A DNA stretch of 64,000 bases from SAR324 cluster bacterium (lineage in GTDB: Bacteria > SAR324 > NAC60-12): assembly GCA_015232315.1 (NCBI GenBank), contig JADFZZ010000019.1, positions 26,167 to 90,166 on the forward strand. The letters run 5' to 3'. This document shows, piece by piece, positions 7,738-17,800 of the stretch (its first letter is position 1; every line of letters starts with the position of its first letter). The notes below the pieces were generated by a model that saw only the letters and a program-made list of their open reading frames with translations, was not told the DNA's origin and searched no databases. Position numbers and translations under genes: made by a program.

Positions 7738-9882
7738 TTACATTACAGGTTGGCTGTCCAGAACCTTGGCATGATAATCCTGAATCTGTTTATTGAAGGA
7801 ACGGGAAACCCCATTGCCTTTGTAGGTTGCCCCCAGATAGAGGGTTCCCAGTGAGATTTTGCGCTCAACACTTTTGTTGGCGGGGACACGGACTGTGAAT
7901 TTTTTGACATATTTTTCAGTCTGGCTTCCAGATCTAACATTGCCTGACATATCCACACTCCATGTCGAAATCACGTTGGTATCCACAAAAACCTGAACAT
8001 CGAACGCTTTTTGCGCTTTGGATACTAACTTTAAATTGAATTCCAGTGGGATTTTTTCACGTTCATACTGTGATTTCTGGATCACTCGTGAAAGCAACGT
8101 CATTGATACATCAAATTCCGGTGGAGCCTCATCCAGTCCGATAACCTTGACAACTTCAGGCTTTTTCTGTGGAGTCGGAATCGGAAGTTCTTCGGGGGTA
8201 TCGTCCATATTGATGTTGACCACTTTTTTCTCAGGAATAGGTGGCGTGATGATTTTCTTTTCAGGAATCACCGGTGCGGGCTCATCCATATTGATGCTGA
8301 TCAGTTTTTTTTCTGGAATTACCTGGGTCGGTTCAGGATTGATTTCAATCTTTTTCACCGCAACCTGAGCAGGTTCAGGATTGATTTCAATCTTTTTCAC
8401 CGCAACCTGAGCAGGTTCAGGATTGATTTCAATCTTTTTTACAGCAGGCTGTGGTGTTTCCGCGATTTCAATTTTTTTCTCTACCACAACCGGAGGAGGT
8501 TCCGGTTGTCTGGATTCAATCACAATTGCTTTGACTTCAGCCGGTTGAGCCATGTCAATGGTTTCAGGTTCTTTTCCGGAGCCGTCAGGAACAATATAAT
8601 CACTTCCGCGGTACTGGACAAAATAGGAATACATTGCCGGTAAATGATAGGCGGAAGTCACTGTGATTTCACCACTTTTCCCCGGGGATAAGGCCGCGGC
8701 CGGAACTTTAATGGCTGTGGACATTCTCAAGGCTGGTTGCATGACTGATATTTCATCATGTGTGATTGAAATATTTTTTGCCAGAAGTTTGGCTTTGGTA
8801 TTCACCGCAATCGGCAGGTACCGTTCCTGGTATTGATATACTCCCGGCCGAAGTTTTTTAAGATAAACAGTATCCTGCCAGTTCACCAGCACTTCAGGGA
8901 GTGGAAGGGATGACAGCTCCAGGTCTTTCTGAACGCGCTGGTCAAACAATTCTGCTTTATTCACAAATTGTTGGGTTGCCAGATCATAAACCGATTGTTT
9001 GCTCTGTCCTGTTTTACCTTCGCTCAACACATAGACGCCTTCAAAATCGAAAGCGATTTTTGAGGTGCTGCGTGAGGTGTTGAACGAGGTTACGAGCTTT
9101 TGACCATTGATTTCCCATACCCTGATTTTGCCATCGTTGTTCAAGACTGCCAGCAATTGTTTGTCAGGACTGATCGCTGTTGCCTGGATTGCCCCCATGT
9201 CTTTGAACACACTCAGTTCTTTCTGGGTTTCCATATCATAGACAATCACACTGGTCGGCTTGTCTGCCGGTTGTTCTGAAACTACAACCAATTTGTTATC
9301 CCGACTGAAAATCAGCATGCTGTCCGCATTTTCATTTTTTTTGATATAGGCCACCGCAGTACTTTCCGGAATTTTAACAATGGTGATATGGGTCGGAAAA
9401 ATGTGTGCCATCAAACTGAGATCAGCATTCAACACTTCAAATGCGCCGCCGCCTTTTCCACGGGCCAGATCAATGGCCACCGGAGAAAAATTGGTTCCAA
9501 TCCCAAATTGTTTGCTGTCTGGCGGTTGCAAAATACGGAAGTTGATCGCAAACGCGCGTTGGTAAATACGTGTGTCTGTGAAGGGGGCAATCTGTTTCTG
9601 ATGAAGATGATTCACAGCTTTTTCAAAGGCTTCCTTGCTCCAGGGACTTGCAGGGAACAGCTTTAGAAATTCCCGGTACCCCCTTTCAGTGCCATGCAGG
9701 GATACGACTTCCCAAAACTGTTTGGCAATTGCTTGCTGTTCTGCGGGAGAGCGTTCCGCAACCGGCGTTTTGTTGAGATCTTTTTGAAGCAGATACATCG
9801 GTTGTGCTGAAAACAGTGGTACGGGATGAATGCTTAAAACAACAATCACCATCAAAATTTGAGTCAACCATTTTTTAGACAT
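7738..9882 (-). CDS. Hypothetical secreted protein with WD40-like part and Pro/Lys repeat region, 714 aa
   Basis: I place the start at the internal ATG (MSKKWLTQ), because it gives a standard signal peptide ending near FSAQ; an in-frame start 26 codons upstream is possible. Residues about 165-330 contain beta-propeller-like text such as AISPDKQLLAVLNNDGKIRVWEI, a WD40 signature. Residues about 470-620 are rich in Pro, Glu and Lys. They include tandem units built on VKKIEINPEPAQVA and related EKK..NMD units, probably a periplasm-spanning linker. The last 130 residues look like a compact beta domain. It stands alone on the minus strand. The function is unknown; a surface or periplasmic scaffold is plausible. 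Confidence 0.72.
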   Translation of the reverse strand: MSKKWLTQILMVIVVLSIHPVPLFSAQPMYLLQKDLNKTPVAERSPAEQQAIAKQFWEVVSLHGTERGYREFLKLFPASPWSKEAFEKAVNHLHQKQIAPFTDTRIYQRAFAINFRILQPPDSKQFGIGTNFSPVAIDLARGKGGGAFEVLNADLSLMAHIFPTHITIVKIPESTAVAYIKKNENADSMLIFSRDNKLVVVSEQPADKPTSVIVYDMETQKELSVFKDMGAIQATAISPDKQLLAVLNNDGKIRVWEINGQKLVTSFNTSRSTSKIAFDFEGVYVLSEGKTGQSKQSVYDLATQQFVNKAELFDQRVQKDLELSSLPLPEVLVNWQDTVYLKKLRPGVYQYQERYLPIAVNTKAKLLAKNISITHDEISVMQPALRMSTAIKVPAAALSPGKSGEITVTSAYHLPAMYSYFVQYRGSDYIVPDGSGKEPETIDMAQPAEVKAIVIESRQPEPPPVVVEKKIEIAETPQPAVKKIEINPEPAQVAVKKIEINPEPAQVAVKKIEINPEPTQVIPEKKLISINMDEPAPVIPEKKIITPPIPEKKVVNINMDDTPEELPIPTPQKKPEVVKVIGLDEAPPEFDVSMTLLSRVIQKSQYEREKIPLEFNLKLVSKAQKAFDVQVFVDTNVISTWSVDMSGNVRSGSQTEKYVKKFTVRVPANKSVERKISLGTLYLGATYKGNGVSRSFNKQIQDYHAKVLDSQPVM
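8330..8450. repeat. 42-bp coding tandem repeat, about three units
   Basis: Units begin at 8330, 8372 and 8414. The first two are identical over 42 bases and the third diverges near its end. Each encodes 14 residues of the VKKIEINPEPAQVA type in the 714-aa secreted protein. Near-perfect DNA identity points to recent expansion or slippage. Confidence 0.9.
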
Positions 9883-10007
9883 AAGCTTACTTTTAGAACA
9901 AAAGTTATAGAAACAAAGTGAGTCTGTGTTTCTTTTAAAAGAAAGAAATATTTTAATCAATCCCCTGATGAAAATTTATTTCATTCTGAGCAAATATTTT
10001 TCCGACA

Positions 10008-10361
10008 TCATTCCTGTCTTTTTAAGTCATTGCCGCAGATTTTAAGTTCTTTTCCAAGATTCCATCCCTGGCAAATGAGGGCGAGTTTGCAGGCCTCTTT
10101 CCAGTCAACACAAGCGTTTTCATAATTTTTCAATCCATACCACGCGCTTCCACGTTTATGGTATGCTTCCGCGAAGTCGGGTGAGAATTGCAGTGCCAAT
10201 GAAAAATTATCAATACTTTTCAGAAATTCCTGTGTTTTCAGGTAAGAGTTGCCTTTAAGAAAATAGACCCGGGCGTTCAACATCCTGTTTTCCGCCAATC
10301 CTGTGGAAGCCTGGAAACAAAAAAATATAATTGCGAGCAAGCCGGGAATCGTTTTGTTCAT
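10008..10361 (-). CDS. Small secreted TPR protein, 117 aa
   Basis: The signal peptide (about residues 1-23, ending GLAEN) is followed by two tetratricopeptide-type helix pairs: ARVYFLKGNSYLKTQEFLKSIDNFSLALQFSP and AEAYHKRGSAWYGLKNYENACVDWKEACKL (about residues 29-93). Four Cys in the C-terminal part (ACVDW, EACKL, LICQG, KICGN) could form disulphides in the periplasm. TPR repeats mediate protein contacts; no partner is obvious. It lies between two minus-strand genes with modest gaps. Confidence 0.75.
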   Translation of the reverse strand: MNKTIPGLLAIIFFCFQASTGLAENRMLNARVYFLKGNSYLKTQEFLKSIDNFSLALQFSPDFAEAYHKRGSAWYGLKNYENACVDWKEACKLALICQGWNLGKELKICGNDLKRQE

Positions 10362-10425
10362 TTTTTAAATGGGGAAGGGTGTTCGTGTCTATATTATTGA
10401 CAGGACATTAAGCTGGAAGAACAAT

Positions 10426-10806
10426 TCAGAGGATATCCTCAAACAGGGAATCCTCTGCCCTGACATCCTGCAAAAATTCCTCTGAAATGTCTGGTTCTGA
10501 AACAAATGGAATTTCCGCGATCGGAGTGGGTAAGGTTCTGGTTTTCCATGTTTCAAACTCACTGGAAATCACTTCTGGAGATTCTCCTGAAAACAGTCTT
10601 TTTTGCAAGGATTCCAGTATTTGTCTTTCCTGGATGTCGTCTCTGACAGTATGCCAGCCTTGCTCTTCAATTTCCTGATGTATCTTCACAAAAATCTGTT
10701 TTGCGGGGCCGGACAGCGTTGCCGTAGGTTTTTGTTGTCTATTGTCTGTCGGTAACATGCCAGAAACAGCATCCATTTTTTTATTACCGGCATTTAGATT
10801 TTTCAT
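10426..10806 (-). CDS. Hypothetical cytoplasmic protein, 126 aa
   Basis: There is no signal peptide or membrane segment. The composition is Glu-rich and mostly helical, with a very acidic end (residues about 100-126). A GGGAGAGATT-type ribosome site precedes the ATG. It is divergent from the Omp85-like gene, with 299 bp between them. I do not recognise a family; the reading frame is supported by codon use, start signal and lack of a competing frame. Confidence 0.55.
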   Translation of the reverse strand: MKNLNAGNKKMDAVSGMLPTDNRQQKPTATLSGPAKQIFVKIHQEIEEQGWHTVRDDIQERQILESLQKRLFSGESPEVISSEFETWKTRTLPTPIAEIPFVSEPDISEEFLQDVRAEDSLFEDIL

Positions 10807-11105
10807 ACTGAATCTCTCCCTGTTTTACAAAAGTGGACCATCCTGGTCACAGATATTCGGGAATTTGGCTTTTCCATGAACACCAAACGTTGATATATCA
10901 AGCAATACCTTTGCCAATAAATAGGAGTGAGACGCATTTATCATTAAATTCAAGTGTCACAATCGTGATTATGAGGAACCGGTTCTGTGATATCATCGCG
11001 ATTTCAATGATAATTCTGAGTTTCTATAACATTGACTATCATTGGCCAAATGGATAAAAACACACCCATTGCGAAAAATTTTAGAACATCCAACAGGAGG
11101 GGCTT
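10807..11105. other. Divergent intergenic region
   Basis: These 299 bp separate two divergent genes and must hold both promoters. A short inverted repeat, TCAC-AATC-GTGA, lies at about 10957-10968 and could be an operator half-site pair, but nothing else supports this. An AGGAGG ribosome site ends 5 bases before the ATG at 11106. Confidence 0.4.
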
Positions 11106-12377
11106 ATGCGGAAAATGTCAGAAATTATTGGAGTGATCAGTGTTATCTTGTTTTTCATGGTTTCCAGTGGGTGGGCCATGGGACCCGAACGCAGAAAAGA
11201 TCAATTCGACCAGAATTCAGGCTATCTGATAATTCCTGCTCCTTATAATTATCCCGGTATTGGTGAGGGCTTGATGCTGGTGGGGTACATGGGAAACATC
11301 ATGCAAACCTCAACAGATGCCTATATCATTGGACTCACTGGTGATGCCGAGGGGTATGTGTCATCCATGACGGAATTCTTTGTCATTCCCAAATTAGTCT
11401 ATTTGTCGGCCTCACGCCTGGACATCCGTAAGTTTGGTGTCAACTTTTACAGCACTCGCGGAATGGAAAGCGAAAAAGAGGACTATAATATTTATGTGGG
11501 CAACAAGTATGTGAACAACGAATTTTTAGTCACTTTGAGCTTGTTTGACCGACGTATGGAGACCGGAATCGTTTTTCGGAACGCTACTGGAAGAGCCACT
11601 GAAATTCTGGATTCCGAAGGCATCCTGATTACCAAAATTGAAAATCCTGATGATTTCCACTCCAAAGGAAATGGTTTGCGGCTCCAACTGGACCTGACGG
11701 ATGATTTCAACGATCCCCGTGCAGGCTTGCGTTATAACATGTCATTTGACAAATCCTATGCTGAAGAAGTTGACAACCCTGAATTCATGACACTCGCCAA
11801 TGGTTTGACATGGTATCTTCCGCTGATGAAGGAAAGCACGATGGTTTTCCATCTGTTTCGCTCAGATGCTTTCGTAAGCCATGAGGGGAATACCAATCTG
11901 GAACGTCTACTTGAAGAAAATGGCTATGCCTATTGTCAGTTTGTCCCCGACCAGGCGGCCTGCGAACAAGCCAAACTGGAAGAAGCTCAAAACACCATCA
12001 ATGCCAATACCCATGGAACAGCACATGCTTTGGGTGGACCCGACCGGTTGCGCTCATATCCGCAAGGCCGTTATCAGGCCGCTCATACCCTGCTATACGG
12101 CACAGAATTTCGCTGGAATTATAACACCAGCACCAGCAACATGGATTTATATTTTTTCAATGACATCATGCAGGCAATGCAATTTGTTTTTTTTCTGGAA
12201 CAGGGCAGTGTTTCGGAAAAACAGGAAGATTTGGGTAAAATTGTCAGAAGCACTGCCGGCACAGGGGTTCGTCTGGTTGGAGGTTCCGGCAATGTATACC
12301 GGTTAGAATATGCGACCGGTGATGAAGGCGGTGAAGTCATCATCATGTTCCAGTATCCCTGGCGAGGTGTGGACTAA
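11106..12377 (+). CDS. Omp85-superfamily-like outer-membrane barrel without POTRA domains, 423 aa
   Basis: The signal peptide covers about residues 1-25 (ends GWAMG). Beta-strand-like alternating sequence follows. The segment DDFNDPRAGLRYNMSFD (about 198-214) resembles the DNRxxPxxG strand of Omp85 barrels. The segment LRSYPQGRYQAAHTLLYGTEFRWN (about 313-336) resembles the conserved loop-6 (V/L)RG(F/Y) plus GRY..EYR motif. In BamA/TamA/TpsB proteins POTRA domains precede the barrel; here the barrel follows the signal peptide almost directly. A strong AGGAGG site supports the start. It probably sits in the outer membrane; transport or assembly activity without POTRA is unknown. Confidence 0.7.
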   Translation: MRKMSEIIGVISVILFFMVSSGWAMGPERRKDQFDQNSGYLIIPAPYNYPGIGEGLMLVGYMGNIMQTSTDAYIIGLTGDAEGYVSSMTEFFVIPKLVYLSASRLDIRKFGVNFYSTRGMESEKEDYNIYVGNKYVNNEFLVTLSLFDRRMETGIVFRNATGRATEILDSEGILITKIENPDDFHSKGNGLRLQLDLTDDFNDPRAGLRYNMSFDKSYAEEVDNPEFMTLANGLTWYLPLMKESTMVFHLFRSDAFVSHEGNTNLERLLEENGYAYCQFVPDQAACEQAKLEEAQNTINANTHGTAHALGGPDRLRSYPQGRYQAAHTLLYGTEFRWNYNTSTSNMDLYFFNDIMQAMQFVFFLEQGSVSEKQEDLGKIVRSTAGTGVRLVGGSGNVYRLEYATGDEGGEVIIMFQYPWRGVD

Positions 12378-12435
12378 GGCTCACGTCTGGTGAATCACTG
12401 TCTTGATTTGCCTGGTAAGGGGAGGTTCAAGGCTG

Positions 12436-12535
12436 TTAAGGAATACCGAAAAATAACTTCCATAACTTTTCAACATACATTTCCTGCCGGGTATGCGTAG
12501 AGACGTGCTATAGCGCGTCTCTACAGACCTAGGCA
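12436..12535. repeat. Dispersed palindromic repeat, copy A
   Basis: The core at 12497-12524 is a 28-base near-perfect palindrome (GTAGAGACG...CGTCTCTAC around GCTATAGC). About 60 bases on its left (AAAAATAACTTCCAT...CTGCCGGG) match, in reverse orientation, the sequence beside the two cores at 29614-29707. The shared flank shows this is one dispersed element rather than a chance hairpin. It lies downstream of the Omp85-like gene and could also act as a transcription end. Confidence 0.8.
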
Positions 12536-12584
12536 AGGGGAGGCTGGGAGGGTAACACTTTTACAACTTATTTTTCATCAGCCT

Positions 12585-14450
12585 TCAAGGCGCCGACGGT
12601 GCGGTGGGTTGAGTAAATTCCGTCCGGTAAGTGGCCAAATCATACAGCTTGTTGGTCACAGGAAAAGTCAAAGCTGTAGTTCCTTCACCAAAAGTAGTAG
12701 AACCCTGACTTTGATTCCAGTCACAACTGTTGGTTGGCGCATACAGGATATAAGACGTAGCCGATTCCCATACACCTGAGGTACTGTTCAGTTTAAGTTC
12801 CTGCTTCTGAACTTTGGACAATCCTGTTTTCTGATTGTTGGGTCCTGCCCAGTTACAAACCATTCGGTCTATAACCGTTGGTCCATAATTGCTGGAGGCA
12901 TCAGGATTTTTGGCAAATCCAAAATAGGCATTGCCAGTGCCATCCGCTTTGGTTTCCACATTGAATGTTCGGGTGTAGCCATCCCCACTTCCAGCTTGCC
13001 ACGAAAACACCAGTTTCCCAACGCCATCCTTGTCCACATCACCAATCATGACATGATAGCCCTCTGTCCAGCCTGTAGTGGTGACCCTTGTAGCAGGTGT
13101 GGTGGTCGTAGGCCCCGTTGGTGTGGTGGTCGTTGCAGGCCCTGTTGGTGTGCCGGGTGTGATTGTGCCTGGAGGTGGTGCCACATTCGATCCGCCAGCA
13201 TTGGAGGTCGATTTTGGAATTGAATAAACCTGTCCATCTTCCTGAAAGTAATCATCTGACGTTTGTTCAGCAAACGAAGACTGCACCATCCGATAATTCA
13301 GGTTGCTCTCCGTTTTGTTATACACAACGGATGTGGCCAAATCGGAACTTGTTCCAACTTTATTATCTTTCAACCCCTTGATGATGAGGGTCAGCAGGCC
13401 TTTTCCTGTTGTATTGGCTTCATTCGTCGGAACATGCTTGAGGGTCAATTTGAAATTCTGGGGTGTGGTGTCACCTGCTTTAGGTGTGATCGAACCATTG
13501 AGCTTAGACTGATACACCTTGAATCCATCGCTACTGTCGCTCAACCGTTCAATGGACGCACTGCTGACACTCAGATTGATATCCGCACCGACTTTATTGG
13601 ACGTCAGAATTGTGGTCAAATCTACCGTCTGTCCGACTTCAGGCAAGCTTTGTCCGGCAATCTGTGCGGCACAAATCATCATGGCTTCAGCACCAAGTCC
13701 CAGATCAATTTTTACAGCAGTATTCATCACCAGTGAATTCAGTTTGGCCGCGCCACAGGCTTCCCCTGTACTGGCTTCTGTCTCAGACCATAGTCCCAGA
13801 TCTCCCGTAGGAAGTTCAGAACTGGAACCTCCATTTCCAGTCGCGGAAGTTCCAGAGGTTGCATCTGGGTGGTTTGTGTATTTCAATGCTGGTCCATAAC
13901 AATCCGCAACCCTGACTCCTGCGATAATATCGCCCGGAATGGCATCATCACAGGTGCCATAGTCAGTTGCTGTCAACACACCTGCCAGATCCGCCAATTT
14001 TCCAGACATATCTTCAGGTGGTGTTTCTGAATCACTGGATGTTGTGGTTGTCTCCTGGGGTTTGGAATCACTGCCTGTAGTCGTTGTGCCGGTTGTCGCT
14101 GGAGTTGCAGTACCAGTTGTTGCGGGCTGTGTTGTCGTACCAGTTGGTTGATTGGTTGGCGGGTTAGCGGGTTGAGTTGTTTGCCGTTCCACTCTGGCTT
14201 TTTTTGAAGTGCGTTTGGCCGTGTTGGACGCAATTGCCACATTAATCGGCATGGCAGATTTCATTCCGGAAGATCCCTCGGTCAATGTGGTGGCAGAACT
14301 GGAACTGGAACTGGATGACGATGAAGTGGTTTTCTCTTCCTCTTCAGGTAGCAGTCCGCAACTCACCATGCTCACCAGACCAAGTGCGACCGTGGTCTGC
14401 TGAAAAAAGCGCAACCAGTTATTTTTTTTATGATTATTTAGAGTTTCCAT
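12585..14450 (-). CDS. Large Ser/Thr/Pro-rich lipoprotein of unknown function, 621 aa
   Basis: A basic start, a hydrophobic stretch and a lipobox-like LVSMVSC put the modified Cys at residue 32. A run of Ser (about 43-52) and a Thr/Pro/Ala-rich region (about 85-150) follow, then a beta-rich globular region with scattered Cys. A second Pro/Thr-rich linker lies at about 425-455, and the C-terminal domain is about 150 residues. The linkers suggest two domains displayed at the cell surface or in the periplasm. A GGAG ribosome site precedes the ATG. No enzymatic motif was recognised. It is downstream of the pump region but separated by 423 bp, so probably its own transcript. Confidence 0.7.
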   Translation of the reverse strand: METLNNHKKNNWLRFFQQTTVALGLVSMVSCGLLPEEEEKTTSSSSSSSSSSATTLTEGSSGMKSAMPINVAIASNTAKRTSKKARVERQTTQPANPPTNQPTGTTTQPATTGTATPATTGTTTTGSDSKPQETTTTSSDSETPPEDMSGKLADLAGVLTATDYGTCDDAIPGDIIAGVRVADCYGPALKYTNHPDATSGTSATGNGGSSSELPTGDLGLWSETEASTGEACGAAKLNSLVMNTAVKIDLGLGAEAMMICAAQIAGQSLPEVGQTVDLTTILTSNKVGADINLSVSSASIERLSDSSDGFKVYQSKLNGSITPKAGDTTPQNFKLTLKHVPTNEANTTGKGLLTLIIKGLKDNKVGTSSDLATSVVYNKTESNLNYRMVQSSFAEQTSDDYFQEDGQVYSIPKSTSNAGGSNVAPPPGTITPGTPTGPATTTTPTGPTTTTPATRVTTTGWTEGYHVMIGDVDKDGVGKLVFSWQAGSGDGYTRTFNVETKADGTGNAYFGFAKNPDASSNYGPTVIDRMVCNWAGPNNQKTGLSKVQKQELKLNSTSGVWESATSYILYAPTNSCDWNQSQGSTTFGEGTTALTFPVTNKLYDLATYRTEFTQPTAPSAP

Positions 14451-14607
14451 AAGGTCTCCGTATAGATGTTAGGGGCATTGTTCAGGGTTAGTAAACATAC
14501 AAAATCTATTTCATAACAATTTTCTTTTGGCAATTAGATTTTATCGTGCACAAAACAGGATATATGGCTTGTTCCATTGGTTGATATGATATTTTGCAGA
14601 CTTGAAC

Positions 14608-14803
14608 GCAAGTAAGTACCCGACCATAAATCTTTAAACATTAATCTGGTTCCCTACCTCTGGTGGGAAACCCTCCTTAGCCCACCTCCGGTGGCGTGCC
14701 AACGAACCGTGGAAGGGCACCAGAGGTGCGTTATGGAACGGTTCCCGACGAGACTTCAGGAACCAGCTTAATATTAAAAAACTTTTGATCGGGTACTTAT
14801 TGC
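14608..14803. mobile_element. MITE-like element with about 46-bp imperfect terminal inverted repeats
   Basis: The left end (from 14608, reading ..TAAGTACCCGA..CTGGTTCC) and the reverse complement of the right end (to 14803) align over about 46 bases with roughly ten differences. The interior contains smaller palindromes of the ACCTCTGGTGG / CCACCTCCGGTGG type. There is no coding frame. The element fills most of the gene-free interval 14451-14873; I see nothing else in the remaining bases. No clear target duplication is visible. Confidence 0.7.
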
Positions 14804-14873
14804 TTCCAGCCTGGAAAAATAAGGCCGTTTTATGAGTTTTTCCAATTGCCTGGTTGTTTGCTCATCCCTCCCC

Positions 14874-17800
14874 TCACTCTTCTTCCTGATGGGTCTTTTT
14901 AGGAATCCATTGTTCAAACAGAGAATAGAGTACAGGAATGAAAATCAGGGTGATCAGAGTGGAACTGGTCAAACCTCCAATGATGACCCTGGCCATAGGA
15001 GCCTGGGTTTCACCGCCTTCACCCAATCCCAATGCCATGGGAACCATCCCCAGAACAGTCGTGGACGCTGTCATTAGGATGGGGCGCAAACGCCGTCGTC
15101 CGGATTCGATGATCGCCTCATGCAGAGGAATTTCGTTTCGGAGCAGATTGACGGTGTCCACCAGCAGAATGGCGTTGTTCACCACAATTCCCGCCAGCAT
15201 GATGCAACCGATGTAAGACTGCACATTGAAGGTTGAGTGGGTCAAAAACAAAATCAGCACCACCCCGATAAGGGCAAGCGGTACCGAAAACATGACCAGC
15301 AGTGGATCCCGAAGTGATTCATACAGACAGGCCATGACCATATAAATCAGAATCAGTGCGAGGATCATACCGATCATCAGTTCGCCAAACGCTTCCTGTT
15401 GTGCTTCATAATCCCCGGTGATCACAATGTTGAAATCTTTGGGTACAGGAATTCGGGACAGTTGCTGACGGAGTTCATCCACGACAGTCCCCAGGTCCCG
15501 ACCTGCAATATTGGCGGAAATGGCAATCACCCGTTGCTGACCACTGCGTTCAATCTGGACAGGAGCCGTGTCCAGTTGTGAACTCACCACATTTCTGAGC
15601 ATCACAGGCTGGCCCACGGCATTGATCATGGTGAGTTGAAGCACTTCTTCCAGACTCATAAGATCCGCGTTTTTCACACTGACCAGAATATCATATTCCT
15701 TGCCACCTTCCCGAAATTTACTGCCCTGAATTCCTGACACAATGGCCTGAAGTGTTCTGGCCACACCGGATACCGTCAAATTCAGATCCGCGGCCCGGTC
15801 ACGATCGACCTTGATCCGCTCCTCGGGTTGTCCGGATTCCTGACTGATTTGTACATCGGTGATACCACTCACGTTTTCAATGGTTTTTTTAATCTGCTCT
15901 GCCAGCAAATTGCCGGTTTTCAGCTCATATCCCCGTACCTGAATTTCAATGGAATCATTGTTTCCACCAGAAATCATACGGAAGACGAACAACCCCTGCC
16001 CCGGACGGGTGCGGATGGTCATTCCCGGAATATTCACCAGTTTTTTCCGCAGATCATTGGCAACGTCATCGCTGGAACGTGTCCGTTCTGTGGAAGGCTT
16101 GAGTGCGATCTGAATATTCCCGGTGTGTCCTCCGCCACCGCCCCAGTTGCTGGATCCGGCACGACTGATGATGTTGCTGGCTTCAGGCACTTCTGCCCGG
16201 ACAATGGCTTCAATGTCGTTCAGCTTTGCTTCCATGACATCCAGATGGGTTCCAACATCCATTTCCAGATTCACCCGTACTTCATTCTGATCAGCCGCCG
16301 GCATGAGTTCCACACCCACCAGCGGAATCAGCAGAAAGCTTGCCCCAAAGAGCGTCATGGTAATTCCCACCACCCACCAGCGATAACGGAGCGACCATTC
16401 CAGACTGGATTTGTAGCCAAGTTCCAGGCCGGTTAACAGACCTTCCAGTCCATGAAACACTGGCGCCAGAAACTTGCGTTCATGAAACGCGTTGGATGCT
16501 GAAAGCGCGGAATCATCCAGCAACCGTGAGGACAGCATCGGAATAAATGTCAGGGAAACCATCAGGGAACACAGCAATGCGAAGCTGATCACATAGGCCA
16601 GTTGCTGGAACATCACTCCGGACATTCCACGAACAAAGATCAACGGCAGAAAAATCACGAGTGTTGTGAGTGTGCTGGCGATAATTGCCGGTGTCACTTC
16701 ACGACTGGCGCTGATGGCCGCCTTGCGGGAAGAAACACCTGTGCTGCGGACCCGGAAGGTGTTTTCCAGCACCACAATGGCATTGTCCACAATCATCCCC
16801 ACCCCAATCGCCAAGCCACCCAGCGTCATCATGTTGAGGGTGAATCCAGCACTGTAGATCAGGCCAAAGGTCGCAATGATGGACACAGGAATGGACGTGG
16901 CAATGATCAGCGTGCTACGGAGATTCCGCAAAAAGAACAGCAGGATGCCCACCGCCAGAATTCCGCCATAAAATGCGGAACTGCTGACATTGTTGATGGA
17001 GCGTTCGATATAATCAGAAGTATCAACGAGTGGGGTCAGGGTGAGTTGGGGAATGTCCTGGTTGATCCGCTCCATTTCTTTCAACACAGCCCGGGCGACT
17101 TCCACCGTATTGGAACCGGATTGTTTCTGCACAGAAATTCGAATTCCCTTTTGACCATTGATTTTTATAATCTGGCTAACCCGTTGCCAGGAATCCTCGA
17201 CCGTGGCAATTTCCTTCAACTGAATGGGGATGCCTTCCCGCATGGCAATGACCGTCTGCTCAATTTCTTTCAGCGAGTTGTATTCGCCGACGGTTCGTAC
17301 CACAAAGTTGTAGTTGCCTTTTCTCAGGGTTCCTACGGGCAGATTGATGTTTTGTGATTGCAATCCTCTCACAATCTCATCAAAGGAAAGTCCCAAAGCC
17401 TTGAGTTTATCCGCAAACACTTCCACATGGATTTCACGGGTCAAGCCACCCCAGATATCCAGACTGGCCACACCGGGCTGACGCTCAATCCGGTATCGGA
17501 CCTGATCCTGCACAATGCTTTCGGTTTCAATGGGTTCGAGATGGCTGGTGACACCCATGATCAGGATTGGAAACTGTGAGAGATCAAATTTTCTCAAGGT
17601 GGGGCGGCTCACACCTTCCGGCAGACGGCTCATGATACGATCCAGTCGATCGCGCAGGTCATTGGCGGCAGTATCCAGATTGGTGCCCCAGGTGAACGCG
17701 ATTCTTACCAGACTGCTCCCCGAACTGGATCTGGAGGTGACATCTTCCACTCCGGGCACGGCACTGACAGCCTGTTCAATGGGGCGGGTTATCAGATTTT

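Noticed and set aside
10950..10975. TCAC-AATC-GTGA considered as a CRP-type site
   Set aside because: The half-site order and spacing do not fit the TGTGA-N6-TCACA pattern.
13263..13736. Several long plus-strand frames opposite the large lipoprotein
   Set aside because: They arise from the biased codon use of the Ser/Thr/Pro-rich gene on the minus strand and lack starts and family features.
15828..17357. Long His/Asn-rich frames opposite the second RND pump
   Set aside because: They are antisense shadows of a strongly conserved permease gene; similar frames appear opposite both MMPL genes.
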